This document shows, in pieces, positions 45,511-55,610 of a DNA stretch of 64,000 nt. This DNA comes from Eretmocerus hayati (lineage: Eukaryota; Arthropoda; Insecta; Hymenoptera; Aphelinidae): contig CM056742.1 in the NCBI GenBank assembly GCA_029851415.1, positions 78,048,748 to 78,112,747 of the forward strand, written 5' to 3'. The position numbers and the translations under genes are program-made. The notes under the pieces are model-generated. The model was given only the letters and a program-made list of their open reading frames with translations, did not search any database and was not told where the DNA came from. Positions within the stretch are counted from its first letter, which is position 1. Each line of letters opens with the position of its first letter.

Positions 45511-45804
45511 TCATTCAGTATTCTCTGATTCAAGTACTCGTTCCTCAACTAACAATTCTAACTCATCGACCCTTTTCTGCAATTTTCCGAATTCCTGATC
45601 CAATTCACGAAGCTCGTCGGCAAAAGATTTTACAGTTTAAATGATACAGCAGAAATGACTTTTTGATCTTGTTTCACACTCCGCATTGATCTCGTTTTGC
45701 TCCTCTATGATATTTTCATGAGTTTGAAATTCCTTCGTCAAGTGTTCAATAATGATTCTCTGTTCTCCCAGTAAGTTAATCAAACTGTCAAGAAGTGAGC
45801 TCAT
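45511..45804 (-). pseudogene. gypsy accessory ORF C: coiled-coil protein with one in-frame stop
   Basis: From the ATG at 45804 the frame runs 97 codons to the TGA at 45511, apart from one TAA at 45637-45639. Both sides of the stop are leucine- and glutamate-rich heptads (INLLGEQRIIIEHLTKEF; then LQKRVDELELLVEERVLES), so a single coiled coil appears to have been interrupted. No known family is recognised. Confidence 0.45.
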
Positions 45805-45841
45805 TGTGTCTTTACTTAAGATTGAAATGTTATTCTTGATT

Positions 45842-46231
45842 TTAATCTGTCAGGGGCAATTGGAAATGCATCGACTTTTTCATGCAAAATTCATTCACAA
45901 TATTCTCTACACAACGTCTACACTGTGCTGCAGGTTTAATGCCCACCAAAAATCTCTTACAGAAAAAACAGGAGATAGGTTTCACCAAGGCTCTTGTAAT
46001 CTCGTGGTTCCCCTCAGATGAGTACAGAACACCCTCAACTACTTGTGACCCAAAGCACTTCAAGCATGAAACTCTTCCATTAACCAATTCAGTACAATAT
46101 GATGCAGTATTCCTTACGCATAGAGAATTTATTTCATCAAAAATTCTTACTTATTCAAAATGGGTAGCTTTCAAGTATCCTTTTGTATTCCTAATTGGAA
46201 CGTAACTTTTTCTATGAGTTCTGGGTGCCAT
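45842..46231 (-). pseudogene. gypsy accessory ORF B: paralogue of ORF A with one in-frame stop
   Basis: From the ATG at 46231 (MAPRTHRKSYV...) the frame is open for 130 codons except for one TAA at 46151-46153. The region after the stop contains the module CLKC, 28 residues, CFFC, 12 residues, CRRC, closely parallel to ORF A, including an (Y/N)HEI block and a (V/F)LV-x-(L/I)-(R/K)P-x-x-QC block. The stop falls in a loosely conserved part. It is a tandem duplicate that may be dying, or may start downstream of the stop. Confidence 0.6.
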
Positions 46232-46319
46232 CAGTCAAAAAAAAAAAAATTTTTACGTACAGTTTGCAAGTGAAAATGCAAGTTTTCAGCCCGTTTGTTG
46301 ATCCTAAATCCTGGGAATC

Positions 46320-46679
46320 TTATTCCAAATATTGATTGCAAATGCGATCCATGCAATATTCGCATTGACTTACGGGTCTCAAGTTCACTAGTACTTTCTT
46401 ACAAGAATAGCAGATCAATTTTCCGTTTTCTGAATCTATTATCTCGTGATAGTCTGTAATTAACACGACTTTATCAAAACTGCTGTAGAAGTCCCGTTTA
46501 TAACAAGATTCGCAAAAATTCCTATTATCGATTTCTCCTTCACTGTACCAGGTATTATTCCTAGCGCAATAATTATTCAACTCACTCAAAATTTCCAAAA
46601 ACTCAGTGTCTGTAAGTCTCACAAAGTCTAAAGGTTCTCGTACCAAACTACAAAATTCTAAATTAACCCTTGGTGACAT
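46320..46679 (-). CDS. gypsy accessory ORF A: triple-CxxC zinc-binding protein
   Basis: A 119-codon frame with a true ATG (MSPRVNLEF...) lies upstream of gag. Its C-terminal half has three CxxC pairs (CESC, 30 residues, CYSC, 12 residues, CEYC) followed by a further Cys, a layout expected for a zinc-ribbon or treble-clef type domain. The protein has no membrane segment or signal peptide. It is homologous over its whole length to the next ORF (MxPR start, ExxxIxxExNxxCxRN block, then the CxxC module). The function is unknown to me; a nucleic-acid or protein-binding role is only an inference. Confidence 0.65.
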   Translation of the reverse strand: MSPRVNLEFCSLVREPLDFVRLTDTEFLEILSELNNYCARNNTWYSEGEIDNRNFCESCYKRDFYSSFDKVVLITDYHEIIDSENGKLICYSCKKVLVNLRPVSQCEYCMDRICNQYLE

Positions 46680-46877
46680 TAAAAATATTTATATCCATTC
46701 CTTAGCAACACCAGTGATTACCTCTACTTCAATCACGCAAAATCGCTTATGATTATTACTTATCAATTATACTCGTTTCAGCAGCCTCGTTGAAATCTTC
46801 GACTTCTGTGTATGGTTTTTCAATCCGCACTCTTTGGTTGTAGTACACGATCAGCCGAAATTCAGATACGCCAAATC

Positions 46878-47062
46878 ACCAAAATCAGCAAAAATCGGCA
46901 AAAATCGGCAACAATCAGCAACAATCAGCAACAATCAGCAATAATCAGCAATAATCAGCAATAATCAGCAACAATCAGCAATAATCAGCAATAATCAGCA
47001 CTAATCAGCAAAACGGCGAAAATCGGCAAAAATCAGCAAAAATTAGCAATGTTCAGAAAAAG
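46878..47062. repeat. 10-bp minisatellite in the gypsy leader
   Basis: About 18 copies of a 10-bp unit (AATCAGCAAC/AATCAGCAAT and variants) run in tandem between the primer site and the first leader ORF. On the element strand the unit reads TTGCTGATTG. Such arrays can expand or contract between copies of the element. Confidence 0.9.
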
Positions 47063-47460
47063 TCTTCTTGTTCTTCCTCCAATAAATCAGCAACGTTCTC
47101 GGTATTCGAGAGTCGATTCGAAAAGTAGTCAGCTTCAGTCTCCCATCACGATCACTCCACCCAAATTTCAAAACACCACACACAATCACTTCACAGTGTT
47201 CTGATGATCGGTGAATTTGTTCTCACTGAATGTCTTTTATCTCAGAGCGTTATACGTTCTGTTGTTGGTGACAGGATTCGCCAGCTGCGATTTCCTATTA
47301 GTCTGACGATCAAAATATTGATCAGGACCTAATTTTCACTAGCGAATGCTTCGCTCAAAAAGTCTTAAAATTTTTCCAGAAAAATTTCCCAGACGGAAAT
47401 TTTTCACAAATTTCCAAAATTTTGGAAAATTGTCGACACTTGTAATCACTGCCTTGTAAC

Positions 47461-47478
47461 CCAACACCGCTGTCACCA
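47461..47478 (-). promoter_or_regulatory. gypsy primer binding site, tRNA-Leu-like
   Basis: Two bases from the 5' LTR the element RNA reads TGGTGACAGCGGTGTTGG. The first 14 bases fit the complement of the 3' end of a eukaryotic tRNA-Leu (TGGTGGCAGCGGTG) with one transition. The position is certain; the tRNA identity is an inference. Confidence 0.7.
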
Positions 47479-47480
47479 GT

Positions 47481-47940
47481 TGTAATGTTTTGAATGTGTG
47501 GGTTGTTGGTGATTACTCGGGTTGAACAGTGAATGAATAACTCTCCAACTTGAGAGAAGATGTACTTTTATTCAGATAAAGTGTCGCAGGTTCAAACTCT
47601 GAGTACAGACAAATAATGCCCCAATTCGAGGCGATGCAGCCTTTTATAGACAATTTCCAGTTGACATATACATATGATCATTTACGTTGCAAGTATACCT
47701 GTACATAACATATTTTGTTAACTGTTTATGGTTCTAACAAAGAGTATATACGTATATACCATATCTGATATATAGAATGCTTGTGGACTATATGTCTATA
47801 TTTTATGGTCGTGATGTACATAGCATCTTCGAGATGTATATCTGTATTGTGTGGTCGTGGTGTATATAGTATTCCTCGAGATTTCAAGGTGCTTGTTGAT
47901 CGGACTTTTGTTATATATGTATATACTCTCGTACGTTACA
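47481..47940 (-). repeat. gypsy 5' LTR
   Basis: This 460-bp LTR begins TGTAACGTACGAGAG on the minus strand and ends ACATTACA. It appears identical to 33517-33976 and would carry the promoter of the element. The target duplication CGTG follows at 47941. Confidence 0.97.
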
Positions 47941-48230
47941 CGTGGCTACAAGTGGCGCCATCTAACGGATTTTCAGCGAAGCTCGCCACGAGCAGGGGTT
48001 CTCCGTTCGTCAAAGTCACCTCGTAATAATACTCAATATTATTATATTATTTGATCGAGTTGAATGTTTTCAGGTGCTTTGCGTATGATTGAATTAACTG
48101 CAAAGAAGAGTTCATCAGATATTCGCTACTCTGAATTCGTTCATGTTGGATTTGAAAATGTTACAACTAAAGCCTCTTCTGGGGCCCAGCGGCTCATATA
48201 CTACCTTCATTCGATAGAATTGTATGTTAC

Positions 48231-48314
48231 GCGGTGGTCGAGTGGATCAAGCCATTCCACCTAGCGTTTTGTTCCGGGCGTGGGTTCGCGACCCGCCTTA
48301 AATTTTTTTTTTTT
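48231..48314 (+). repeat. tRNA-like segment in the left arm of the hAT-like element
   Basis: GGTGGTCGAGTGGATCAAG resembles a Pol III A box with the tRNA-Ser/Leu-type sequence. GGGTTCGCGACCC (48282-48294) resembles a B box and folds as a T arm with a 5-bp stem and 7-nt loop. A run of T follows at about 48303-48314, a possible Pol III stop. The inverse copy is at 53984-54050. Confidence 0.6.
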
Positions 48315-49708
48315 TGACCGCCTTCTCTTCCGTAAAATCATGAGCACTATGTGCATCATACTTTTTGAAAATTTGTAAACTCAGAAATTTAAAAACTGAC
48401 AAATTACTGAGGGACTAGCGTTCTTTTAAATCGGCGCCAAATTGTTTTGGTCTAAGCAGTCTAAACGTACTTCTAAGCGCATACGATTCTTTTGTTCAAA
48501 ACCTTCGAAATCAATTTTCCATAGTTGCAGAACTCGGATTTGGAGAGATTTTATGAGCAAACGAAGGTCTGTGGTGAAAAGTAGAAGCCATTTTTGGACT
48601 GTACCCAACATGCCCCCATATGATTATCTCAATGGGGCGTGCAGTCCGACTTCTTTCTACCACTCAGAACGTGTTTATCACGTCAAAATAGGTCGAAAAT
48701 AGTGTTCTGGACCGGTGAAATGTTCCGAATGAGATTACACATCCATAAAAACGATTTACCGCTGATTTATATTGTCCTCTTTCGGAAAATTGAGTCAGCT
48801 CGGCTCCATTCGATCGAAATTAAACGTACTTCAGCTATTTCTTCAGGTTTCGGAACAAGCTCCAAAATAAGCTGAAGTATGTTAGAAAATGTTGAGGTAG
48901 ACTAGAGTTGTTGAGAAAATCGTTCAATGGGGGCAGGTACACACTTTTGCGAACTCGCAAAAATTCACTTATTGGGAAAATGTTGATAGCGCGGCTTTTT
49001 TTGTCTTTATCTAAACTTCAAAAAGCTCTTCGCAGATTTACGAAATTCGATTTGTAGCCGATTATACGCTCATATTATTAAATAGATTTCAGCCAGCCTA
49101 ATTTTCTCCATGGTCTTATTTCATTCTCGTTCTGCACTCCATCAAAATTCATCTATTCAACTATAATAATTTGGAAGGTGATAGAAAAACGGCAAAATGA
49201 TCTAAAGTACGTCTCATTTGGGGTTTTGTGGAAGTCGAAGTATCTTATTTCACGAAAAACCAGTAAATCTCACGGGAATAGGCCTTATAATATCCACGTA
49301 GGGGGAAATTAGGCGCACACTTTTTTGATCGCAAGAAAACTTCTATTTTTGCGGAAATCGAGGTAGCTTGTCTCCAAATTGATGAAATCAAGCGTTCAGC
49401 TTATTTTGAAGGCAATGAAACAAACTTCAGAATGAGTTAAGGTACACATTGGAAAATGTCGAAGTGGGCTAAAGTCGTTGAGAAAATGGCTGAATGGGGG
49501 CGAGTTATAAGATACACCCACATTTCACCAATTTCCCGGAATTTTTTTTTATTTTTGGCCAATGTGACGTTAGGGTCGCCAAACTACACCAATAAAGAAG
49601 CTTTCCGTCCCGTTTTCATCAAGGAATTGATTGGAGAAACTTTGCTTCTCCATAATTCAACGTGTAACTTTTTGGTATCACGCACGCACACGACAAATTA
49701 GTATCGTC

Positions 49709-50175
49709 AAACGGGGTAACATTTGAATACTTTTAAACATTTTCGTTTGAAATTCCTTTGTGAATTTTACGTCTTACATCAAAAGTGCGATGTATCTACG
49801 GTCAATCGAAAGTTTACAGTTACAGCTTTCGATTGACGGCTTATCAAAGTTTTTAAAGCCAAAAAAATGCGTATGCATTTCGTTGCGTAATCTACTAATT
49901 TGGGACTTTGGAACAGTAAAACTAAACCGTGAGAACTTTCGACATTTTTCTGCTCTACGGCTCTATATTCATTGCTAAACATTAAAAGTCCGATTCACTA
50001 TGCCTCCAGTTTCATTATAGCTCCCATATGTGTCATGTTAGATCTCTTGGGAAATACTTTTAAACCCTATCGAGCGCTTGCTAGCTGAAGCTAAATCATC
50101 AAGTGTTCCGAAGTTACCCCATAACTCGAAAAAGCATGTATTCTTCCATTCAAGTGTTCCAAAGTTACCCCGGTT
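49709..50175. mobile_element. small TIR element with GGGGTAAC ends
   Basis: The left end reads AACGGGGTAACATTTGAATAC and the right end, inverted, ACCGGGGTAACTTTGGAACAC. A further inverted copy of the motif lies at 50101-50120. There is no coding. The target duplication is not clear. It is nested in the hAT-like element. Confidence 0.55.
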
Positions 50176-51627
50176 GCAAAAAAACTCGAACTCTTCAGTT
50201 AATACACCACAAAATTGAGTCAGGGTTAAATTACGTTAATGTAACAATACAATCGTCTATAGGTATTGGTATGGTTTGGTGAAACCTATTCGCTCAGATC
50301 ACCATTATTTGGCGGCAAAAATTCTGCCTGTAGCGCTCGTGGTGGCCAAAAGACACACGAAAACACGGGGGCCAGCGACGGGGGCAGCCGTGACGAGTCG
50401 TATATATAGGTATAGATATAGGTATAGAGCTCCCACGTCGACTGGCGTCTGCTGATGCTATCTGAATACTTCTCATCAGTCTAACATCATGACTCCGTCA
50501 ATAGGCCAATCACTATTACTAGAGTTCCGAATAAACAGTGTCGGTGGTGAGGATTTACCATAGAAATATAATACCAAATTATATCTATGGAATTTACTCG
50601 TTGCAGTGCGAGAGTCTCTCTCATATTCGCCCAACACAACAAAAGAGTGCTCGACCGTCGGCCCGGCTCCACTTCGTCGTCGCGTTGTGACTTGTTTCAC
50701 ACAAGTGTATTGCGTGGTCGAGTGGACTCGACCTGTAGTGTATCTTTTGGCGATGAAAGTGTATAATGAGAGTGTAACGTTCGGGGTAGTATGCTGAGTC
50801 TGTCATGAATTACATGTTGGTTGGAGCAATTGTATATGCTGTGATGTTTTTAGGCTCAACGTGCTTGTGTGTGTGTGTGTGTGTGTGTGTGCATGTATGT
50901 ATGTGCAGCCGTGCGCGCGAGCCCCCGTTGTTCAATGCGCGGCTCAGCCATAAGAGGCGCTCTAAGACAACTTGAGCGGAGCGAATAGCGCCATCACCCT
51001 GCACTCAGCCTAGAAATGCTCGAATGATGGTGATTGTTTGGAGCAATTTCAATTTCGCTCCGCAATCATATTTTTGAAAAAATTGGATCATAATCGAGTA
51101 CATAGATTTCTCGTCGCCGATAATTCAAAAATTGTGAATATTTCTTGATCTTGGAGAACTAATCGATTAATAAAGAGTAGAAACACTCTTCTACGGATGG
51201 AAATAGTGTTTCAAATTATGAAGATATAGTGTTTCACTCTATATATATGTCATTTGAGATCAAAAAATATTCACGGTTATTAGAATAAGATATATGGAAA
51301 AAATACATTTATCAGGGAACTGGGAGAGTTTGAGCTTCAAAATTCCATGACAATTCCAATTATTCCTCAATAATATTTCTTGACCCGTTCACTTACGATG
51401 TCCAGTATATTGGACAAGCACTATTTTCGATAATTCGTCGTAACGCTCCGTAGAAGCATCGAAAAAATCTTTTAAAAAATCCAAAAATTTCTTGGACAAC
51501 ATTGAACATATTGGCACAAGAATGAGGTTCCCAAAGTCGACCATTTTTGAGAAAAAAAAATTGAAATTGAAAAGTTCCCATCTCTAATTTTACGATTTTT
51601 GACAGTTTTAACACTGGTATTTGGATG
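50176..51627. other. no gene seen; (GT)n near 50867
   Basis: The interior of the hAT-like element here has only short frames on both strands, which I take as chance. A (GT)n run lies at about 50863-50890. The stretch 48841-49708 is likewise empty of recognisable coding. Confidence 0.5.
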
Positions 51628-53387
51628 GCTCCCGACCGGAACGGTATAAGTCCATTTTGGTGAAAATTGAGTTTTTGACGGGAAACGATAGGGAGCATAT
51701 GCGAAAACATGTATGTGTAACTCCGGGAGTGAAAATTCATTCTGAGCCGTCACAAGCACCATGACAGTTTTTATCGAGAAAAAATTTTCGACTTATTTTG
51801 GGGACCAGAACGGTATAAGTCCATGCCCGAGCATCGAAACATGGCTCTCGCACCTTCCATCCTCAATTATTGCACTTATCCAGGCTTTGTAAGGTAATAA
51901 TAGACACCAAAAACTATAGGATATTGGTGCCCTATGTAGTGGAGGTGGCTGCATCGAGTCGACATCGAAGTTCATCGCTGCTTTTTTCACGCTCTGACAT
52001 TATGGATAAGGCTCATCTACATGAAAAATCGCGGAATAGCATTCTGTAAGAGTTTGTTTGAACATCGTGACTTTGCTGAGGGCTCTAAATTGATTTTCTG
52101 CTTACATCGTCTTACATCGTCGGTAATGAGACAGGATCCACAGGGTCAATCGAAGAATTTCAGCCGATAATGATTCCTGCAGGGATGATATCGTCTCAAA
52201 GGGCTGAATAACTGCATCTGAGATACAGATAACTTCGATAATCTATATGCAATATTCCTTCAGTAAAAGCAATGTGAATGACGAGAAACACCTAGCCTCA
52301 TCATGAAATAGACACATTTCATTTACAATTATTCCGAGAAATCATTTTGAATGTTATCAACTCGCACTCTCGTTATTAGTAGTCGCTCAACTGTCCGAAT
52401 TCGATCTTTTTTGCTGGTCACAAGTGAATCTCAATATGGTCGATCTTATTTTAAAAATTATACTCTTCGAATCGATCCACTTGCATTAAATTTGAATCGT
52501 TTAATGCGTTTCATCAATACTAGTTGTTTCAGACTGCTAAATTGAATAAAGTCCGATTGCTCATTCAAACTCCACGTTTTGAGATGAAAGTATTTTGATT
52601 CTGATCTTTCCAGTGTAAACTCTCTCCAGGTGAATCTCCAAGCAGGAAATACATCCTTCAAAACTTCCTAAACACTATATTAGAGTGTAAACCAGGCTGA
52701 TTGAACGGATACCGTTCGACTCAAACCCTAGAATACGCACACGTGGACTGCAATTTCGAAAATGTCATCGATTACGGTCGCAGTACTCCAAATGTACCAT
52801 TTTTGGTGAGATCTGTCGATGTAACCCGATGATGATGGTTCATAGACCTAATCAAATATCTTCACCAACCCCCGGACATCCCAGTCAAGAATTTCAGAAA
52901 AAAACATGGATTTATACCGTTTTGGCCTCCAGAATTTTTCAACTTTTTTTTACGCAAAAAACGGTATATGTCCACAGCGTTTCGACGTTTTTCGATGCCA
53001 AAAGGTTCAAATCGACAATTTTTTAATATTTTACGATCTAAGAGGGTGAAAGCCGACTAGTTTCCTTACTTTCCCCGGTCCAGAACGGTATAAGTCCACT
53101 TCAGAAAAAATGATGGCCTTATACCGTTCTGGTCCGGAAAAAAGTCGAGGAAATTTGGGGACCAGAACGGTAAAAGTCCATTTTTCATTGCAAAACAAGT
53201 GATAAGAAGTGTAAACAATCGAAACTTATCACGCCCCATGCAAAAACTGTCGTAAAAACATACTCATTACATGATAAATGAAGCTTAATCACTAAAAATG
53301 ACAATCCGAATTTTCTATTGCAAGAAAACTTTGAAGCTCATTTGCCAGAAATGCCAAAAATGGACTTATACCGTTCTGGTCGGGAGC
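51628..53387. mobile_element. 1.8-kb TIR element with iterated AACGGTATAAGTCC motif
   Basis: Both ends start GCTCCCGACC(R)GAACGGTA. The motif GACCAGAACGGTATAAGTCC also appears inside at about 51803, 52911 (inverted, diverged), 52965 (diverged), 53081, 53118 (inverted) and 53160. No coding region is seen. It sits next to the right arm of the hAT-like element. Target duplication is uncertain (possibly TG). Confidence 0.7.
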
Positions 53388-53983
53388 TGTCCATTTGATG
53401 TTGTGACAATGATTGCGATGGAAGTTACTTCTCAAGTCAACGGGTTAATAATTCCATAAATAATGATTTGGGAGAGCACTGGAGGCGATAGAAGGGTCCC
53501 CTACAATCGATATAATCTAGCGAGTGAGATAGGATAATCCAAGTTTCATGAAGGTGAGAGGGCTTTTGTCCCATTAGAACAATAGATAAAAGATGGAGGT
53601 TATTGAGAACACTGCGTTTTTATTATATATATGAGAGCTTTTTTCAACACCTTCAAAATGAGGTGAAGTATGTCTAATTTTGATGGTATGGAGCCGAGCT
53701 GACTCAATTTTCCCAAAGAAGACAATATCAACCAGCGGTCCAAATCCGAGTTCTGTAGTTTTGGAAAATTGATTTCAAAGGTCTTGAACAAAAGAATCGT
53801 ATGCGCTTAAAAGTACGTTTAGACTGCTTAGACCAAAACAATTTCGCGCCGATTTAAAAGAACGCTAGTCCCTCAGTAGTTTGTTAGTTTTTAAATTTCT
53901 GAGTTTACAAATTTTCAAAAAGTATGATGCACATAGTGCTCATGATTTTACGGAAAAAAGGCGGTCAAAAAAAAAAGAATTGA

Positions 53984-54050
53984 GGCAGGTCGCGAACCCA
54001 CGCCCGGAACAAAATGCTAGGTGGGATGGCTTGATCCACTCGACCACCGC
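53984..54050 (-). repeat. tRNA-like segment in the right arm of the hAT-like element
   Basis: This is the inverted counterpart of 48231-48297, with the same A- and B-box-like blocks and an adjacent homopolymer (A run on the plus strand near 53967). Confidence 0.6.
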
Positions 54051-54529
54051 GTAACATTTTCAAATCCACCATGAACGAATTCAGAGTCGCGAATATCTGA
54101 TGAACTCTCCTTTGCAGTTGATTCAATCATACGCAAAGCACCTAAAAACATTCAACTCGATCAAATAATATAATAATATTGAGTATTATTACGAGGTGAC
54201 TTTGACGAACGGAGAACCCCTTCTCGTGGCGAGCTTCGCTAAAAATCCGTTAGATGGCGCCACTTGTAGCCATGGCCGTAGCAGAAGAAACGGATTAGCC
54301 AACGCGCCTATGGGAGTTGGAGGGCCCTGCTTGGCTTGGGCATTACTGAAAAGAGAATCGCACGAGAGTCGCGTCCCGCAAGTGCGCATAGAGAGAGACC
54401 AGGGTTGGTAGTCCATAACACGACACCTTAACTTTGCGATGTGTCACACTTTGCGCGATGTAGTTTCGACGCAGTAAACGTGCGCGGGGATCTGGCTTCG
54501 AGATGAACGATGCACGCCGAAAGAAAAGC

Positions 54530-55092
54530 TGCAACGGTTCAAACTTTCCGTTGGATAACTAATTTTGAAATTAGTTTTGTAATTTAGTAAACGCGTATTC
54601 AGTTGAGTCAAATCTTTAAAACTTTAGTTTAAGTTTTTAAATTATCATATTTTCATTAAAGATGTCCAAACCCTGAAAGAAAAAAAGTTGATTAATTTAT
54701 GGTATTCATGAGTGATAAAAAAAAAAAGGTTTTAGCTTCATGCATAATTTTACAAAAAGTGTCAATCGGCAACACACCTTGGCTGTGAGGAAAAATTCCT
54801 CACAAAATTCAGCAAGCATTGAGTTAAAATCCAAATTTCTTCATTCTTGGCTGCTGAGAGTTATCGGAGGATGTCCTGATGATCCTTGTGGTCCCTGGGT
54901 CCTCCTCCGCAAGCTCCAGTACTTACCTATAAACCACAAAAACATATTACAATTATATCCTGGATCAGACTAGCATCTAGTTGTAATCAACTAAGATGCG
55001 TATATTCACTCATATTCATCCATCAGTCCATGCACCTAAAAAGTAGAAAATCCATTTGCGGATTTTGGGGTACTCACCTCATATTCATAAAT
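54530..55092 (+). repeat. 563-bp direct repeat, copy 1
   Basis: From TGCAACGGTTCAAACTTTCC to CTCATATTCATAAAT it is about 99% identical to 57137-57699, with only a few base differences seen. The ends do not look like LTR ends (TG...AT) and no primer site follows. It may be a recent segmental duplication or the ends of an unknown element. Confidence 0.9.
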
Positions 55093-55610
55093 CGAGCCAT
55101 CGAGAGGGAGTAAGTGATCAGTTGCGAAATGCTATTTGTTATTGGGAGATGAAAGGTGTATGTCCGTGTTTCAATTTGATCACTCAACGTGACTGTTGAA
55201 AAGTACAGAGGGGGGCAGAAGTAATCCTTCAAACTCCATGATGAAAAATAGTACATTCGTTCTGCATTCGTTCCAATGGTAAAGCAGCCGAGGACCGACA
55301 GAGAAGGATGGGGAGGACAGTTGTGGACTGCGGTGATCATCCTGAAGGCCAAGCTGAGCCAGTGCAAAGCCAGACTCAACCACCAACTCGACCACTGCTC
55401 GAGGAAACAGTTGAGCAAATGTGTGATAAATCGTAAGTTCCACTTGACCCTCTCCTTTTTCGCGTTGTTTCCAGGCTCATGCGTCGATACTATGGGTATC
55501 CATAAGCGTGAGTTGGCCATATCTGAAGAATGAGCTATATTTTCTGACTCCATTTTTCTTCCAATAACGAATAAGCGGTGTTTTGAACCTTCACGTTTGG
55601 TCACTTAACA

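Larger units (their letters stand above)
33517..47940 (-). mobile_element. 14.4-kb Ty3/gypsy LTR retrotransposon with accessory ORFs, young insertion
   Basis: LTRs at 33517-33976 and 47481-47940 have TGTAA...TTACA ends, the 4-bp target duplication CGTG (33513-33516 and 47941-47944), a primer site and a polypurine tract. I found no difference between the two 460-bp LTRs by eye, so the insertion is recent. In minus-strand order it carries five small leader ORFs, gag, pol with a -1 frameshift site, integrase, a long region with no clear coding, and a 399-codon ORF before the 3' LTR. The length is well above the 5-8 kb usual for gypsy elements. Confidence 0.97.
33459..54329. mobile_element. hAT-like DNA element with long inverted arms, non-autonomous, host to nested insertions
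   Basis: The left end CAGGGCCCTCCAACTCC (33459-33475) and its inverse (54313-54329) are flanked by the identical 8-bp sequence CTTGGCTT (33451-33458 and 54330-54337). The length of the duplication and the CAGGG start fit hAT elements. Beyond the termini the inverted similarity runs for about 0.65-0.9 kb (left arm to about 48840 once the gypsy is removed, right arm from about 53655). No transposase is visible. The gypsy at 33517-47940 and two TIR elements lie inside. Without the gypsy the unit is about 6.4 kb. Confidence 0.82.

Noticed and set aside
46878..47062. CRISPR-like array
   Set aside because: Units are contiguous 10-bp repeats without unique spacers, in a eukaryotic retroelement leader.
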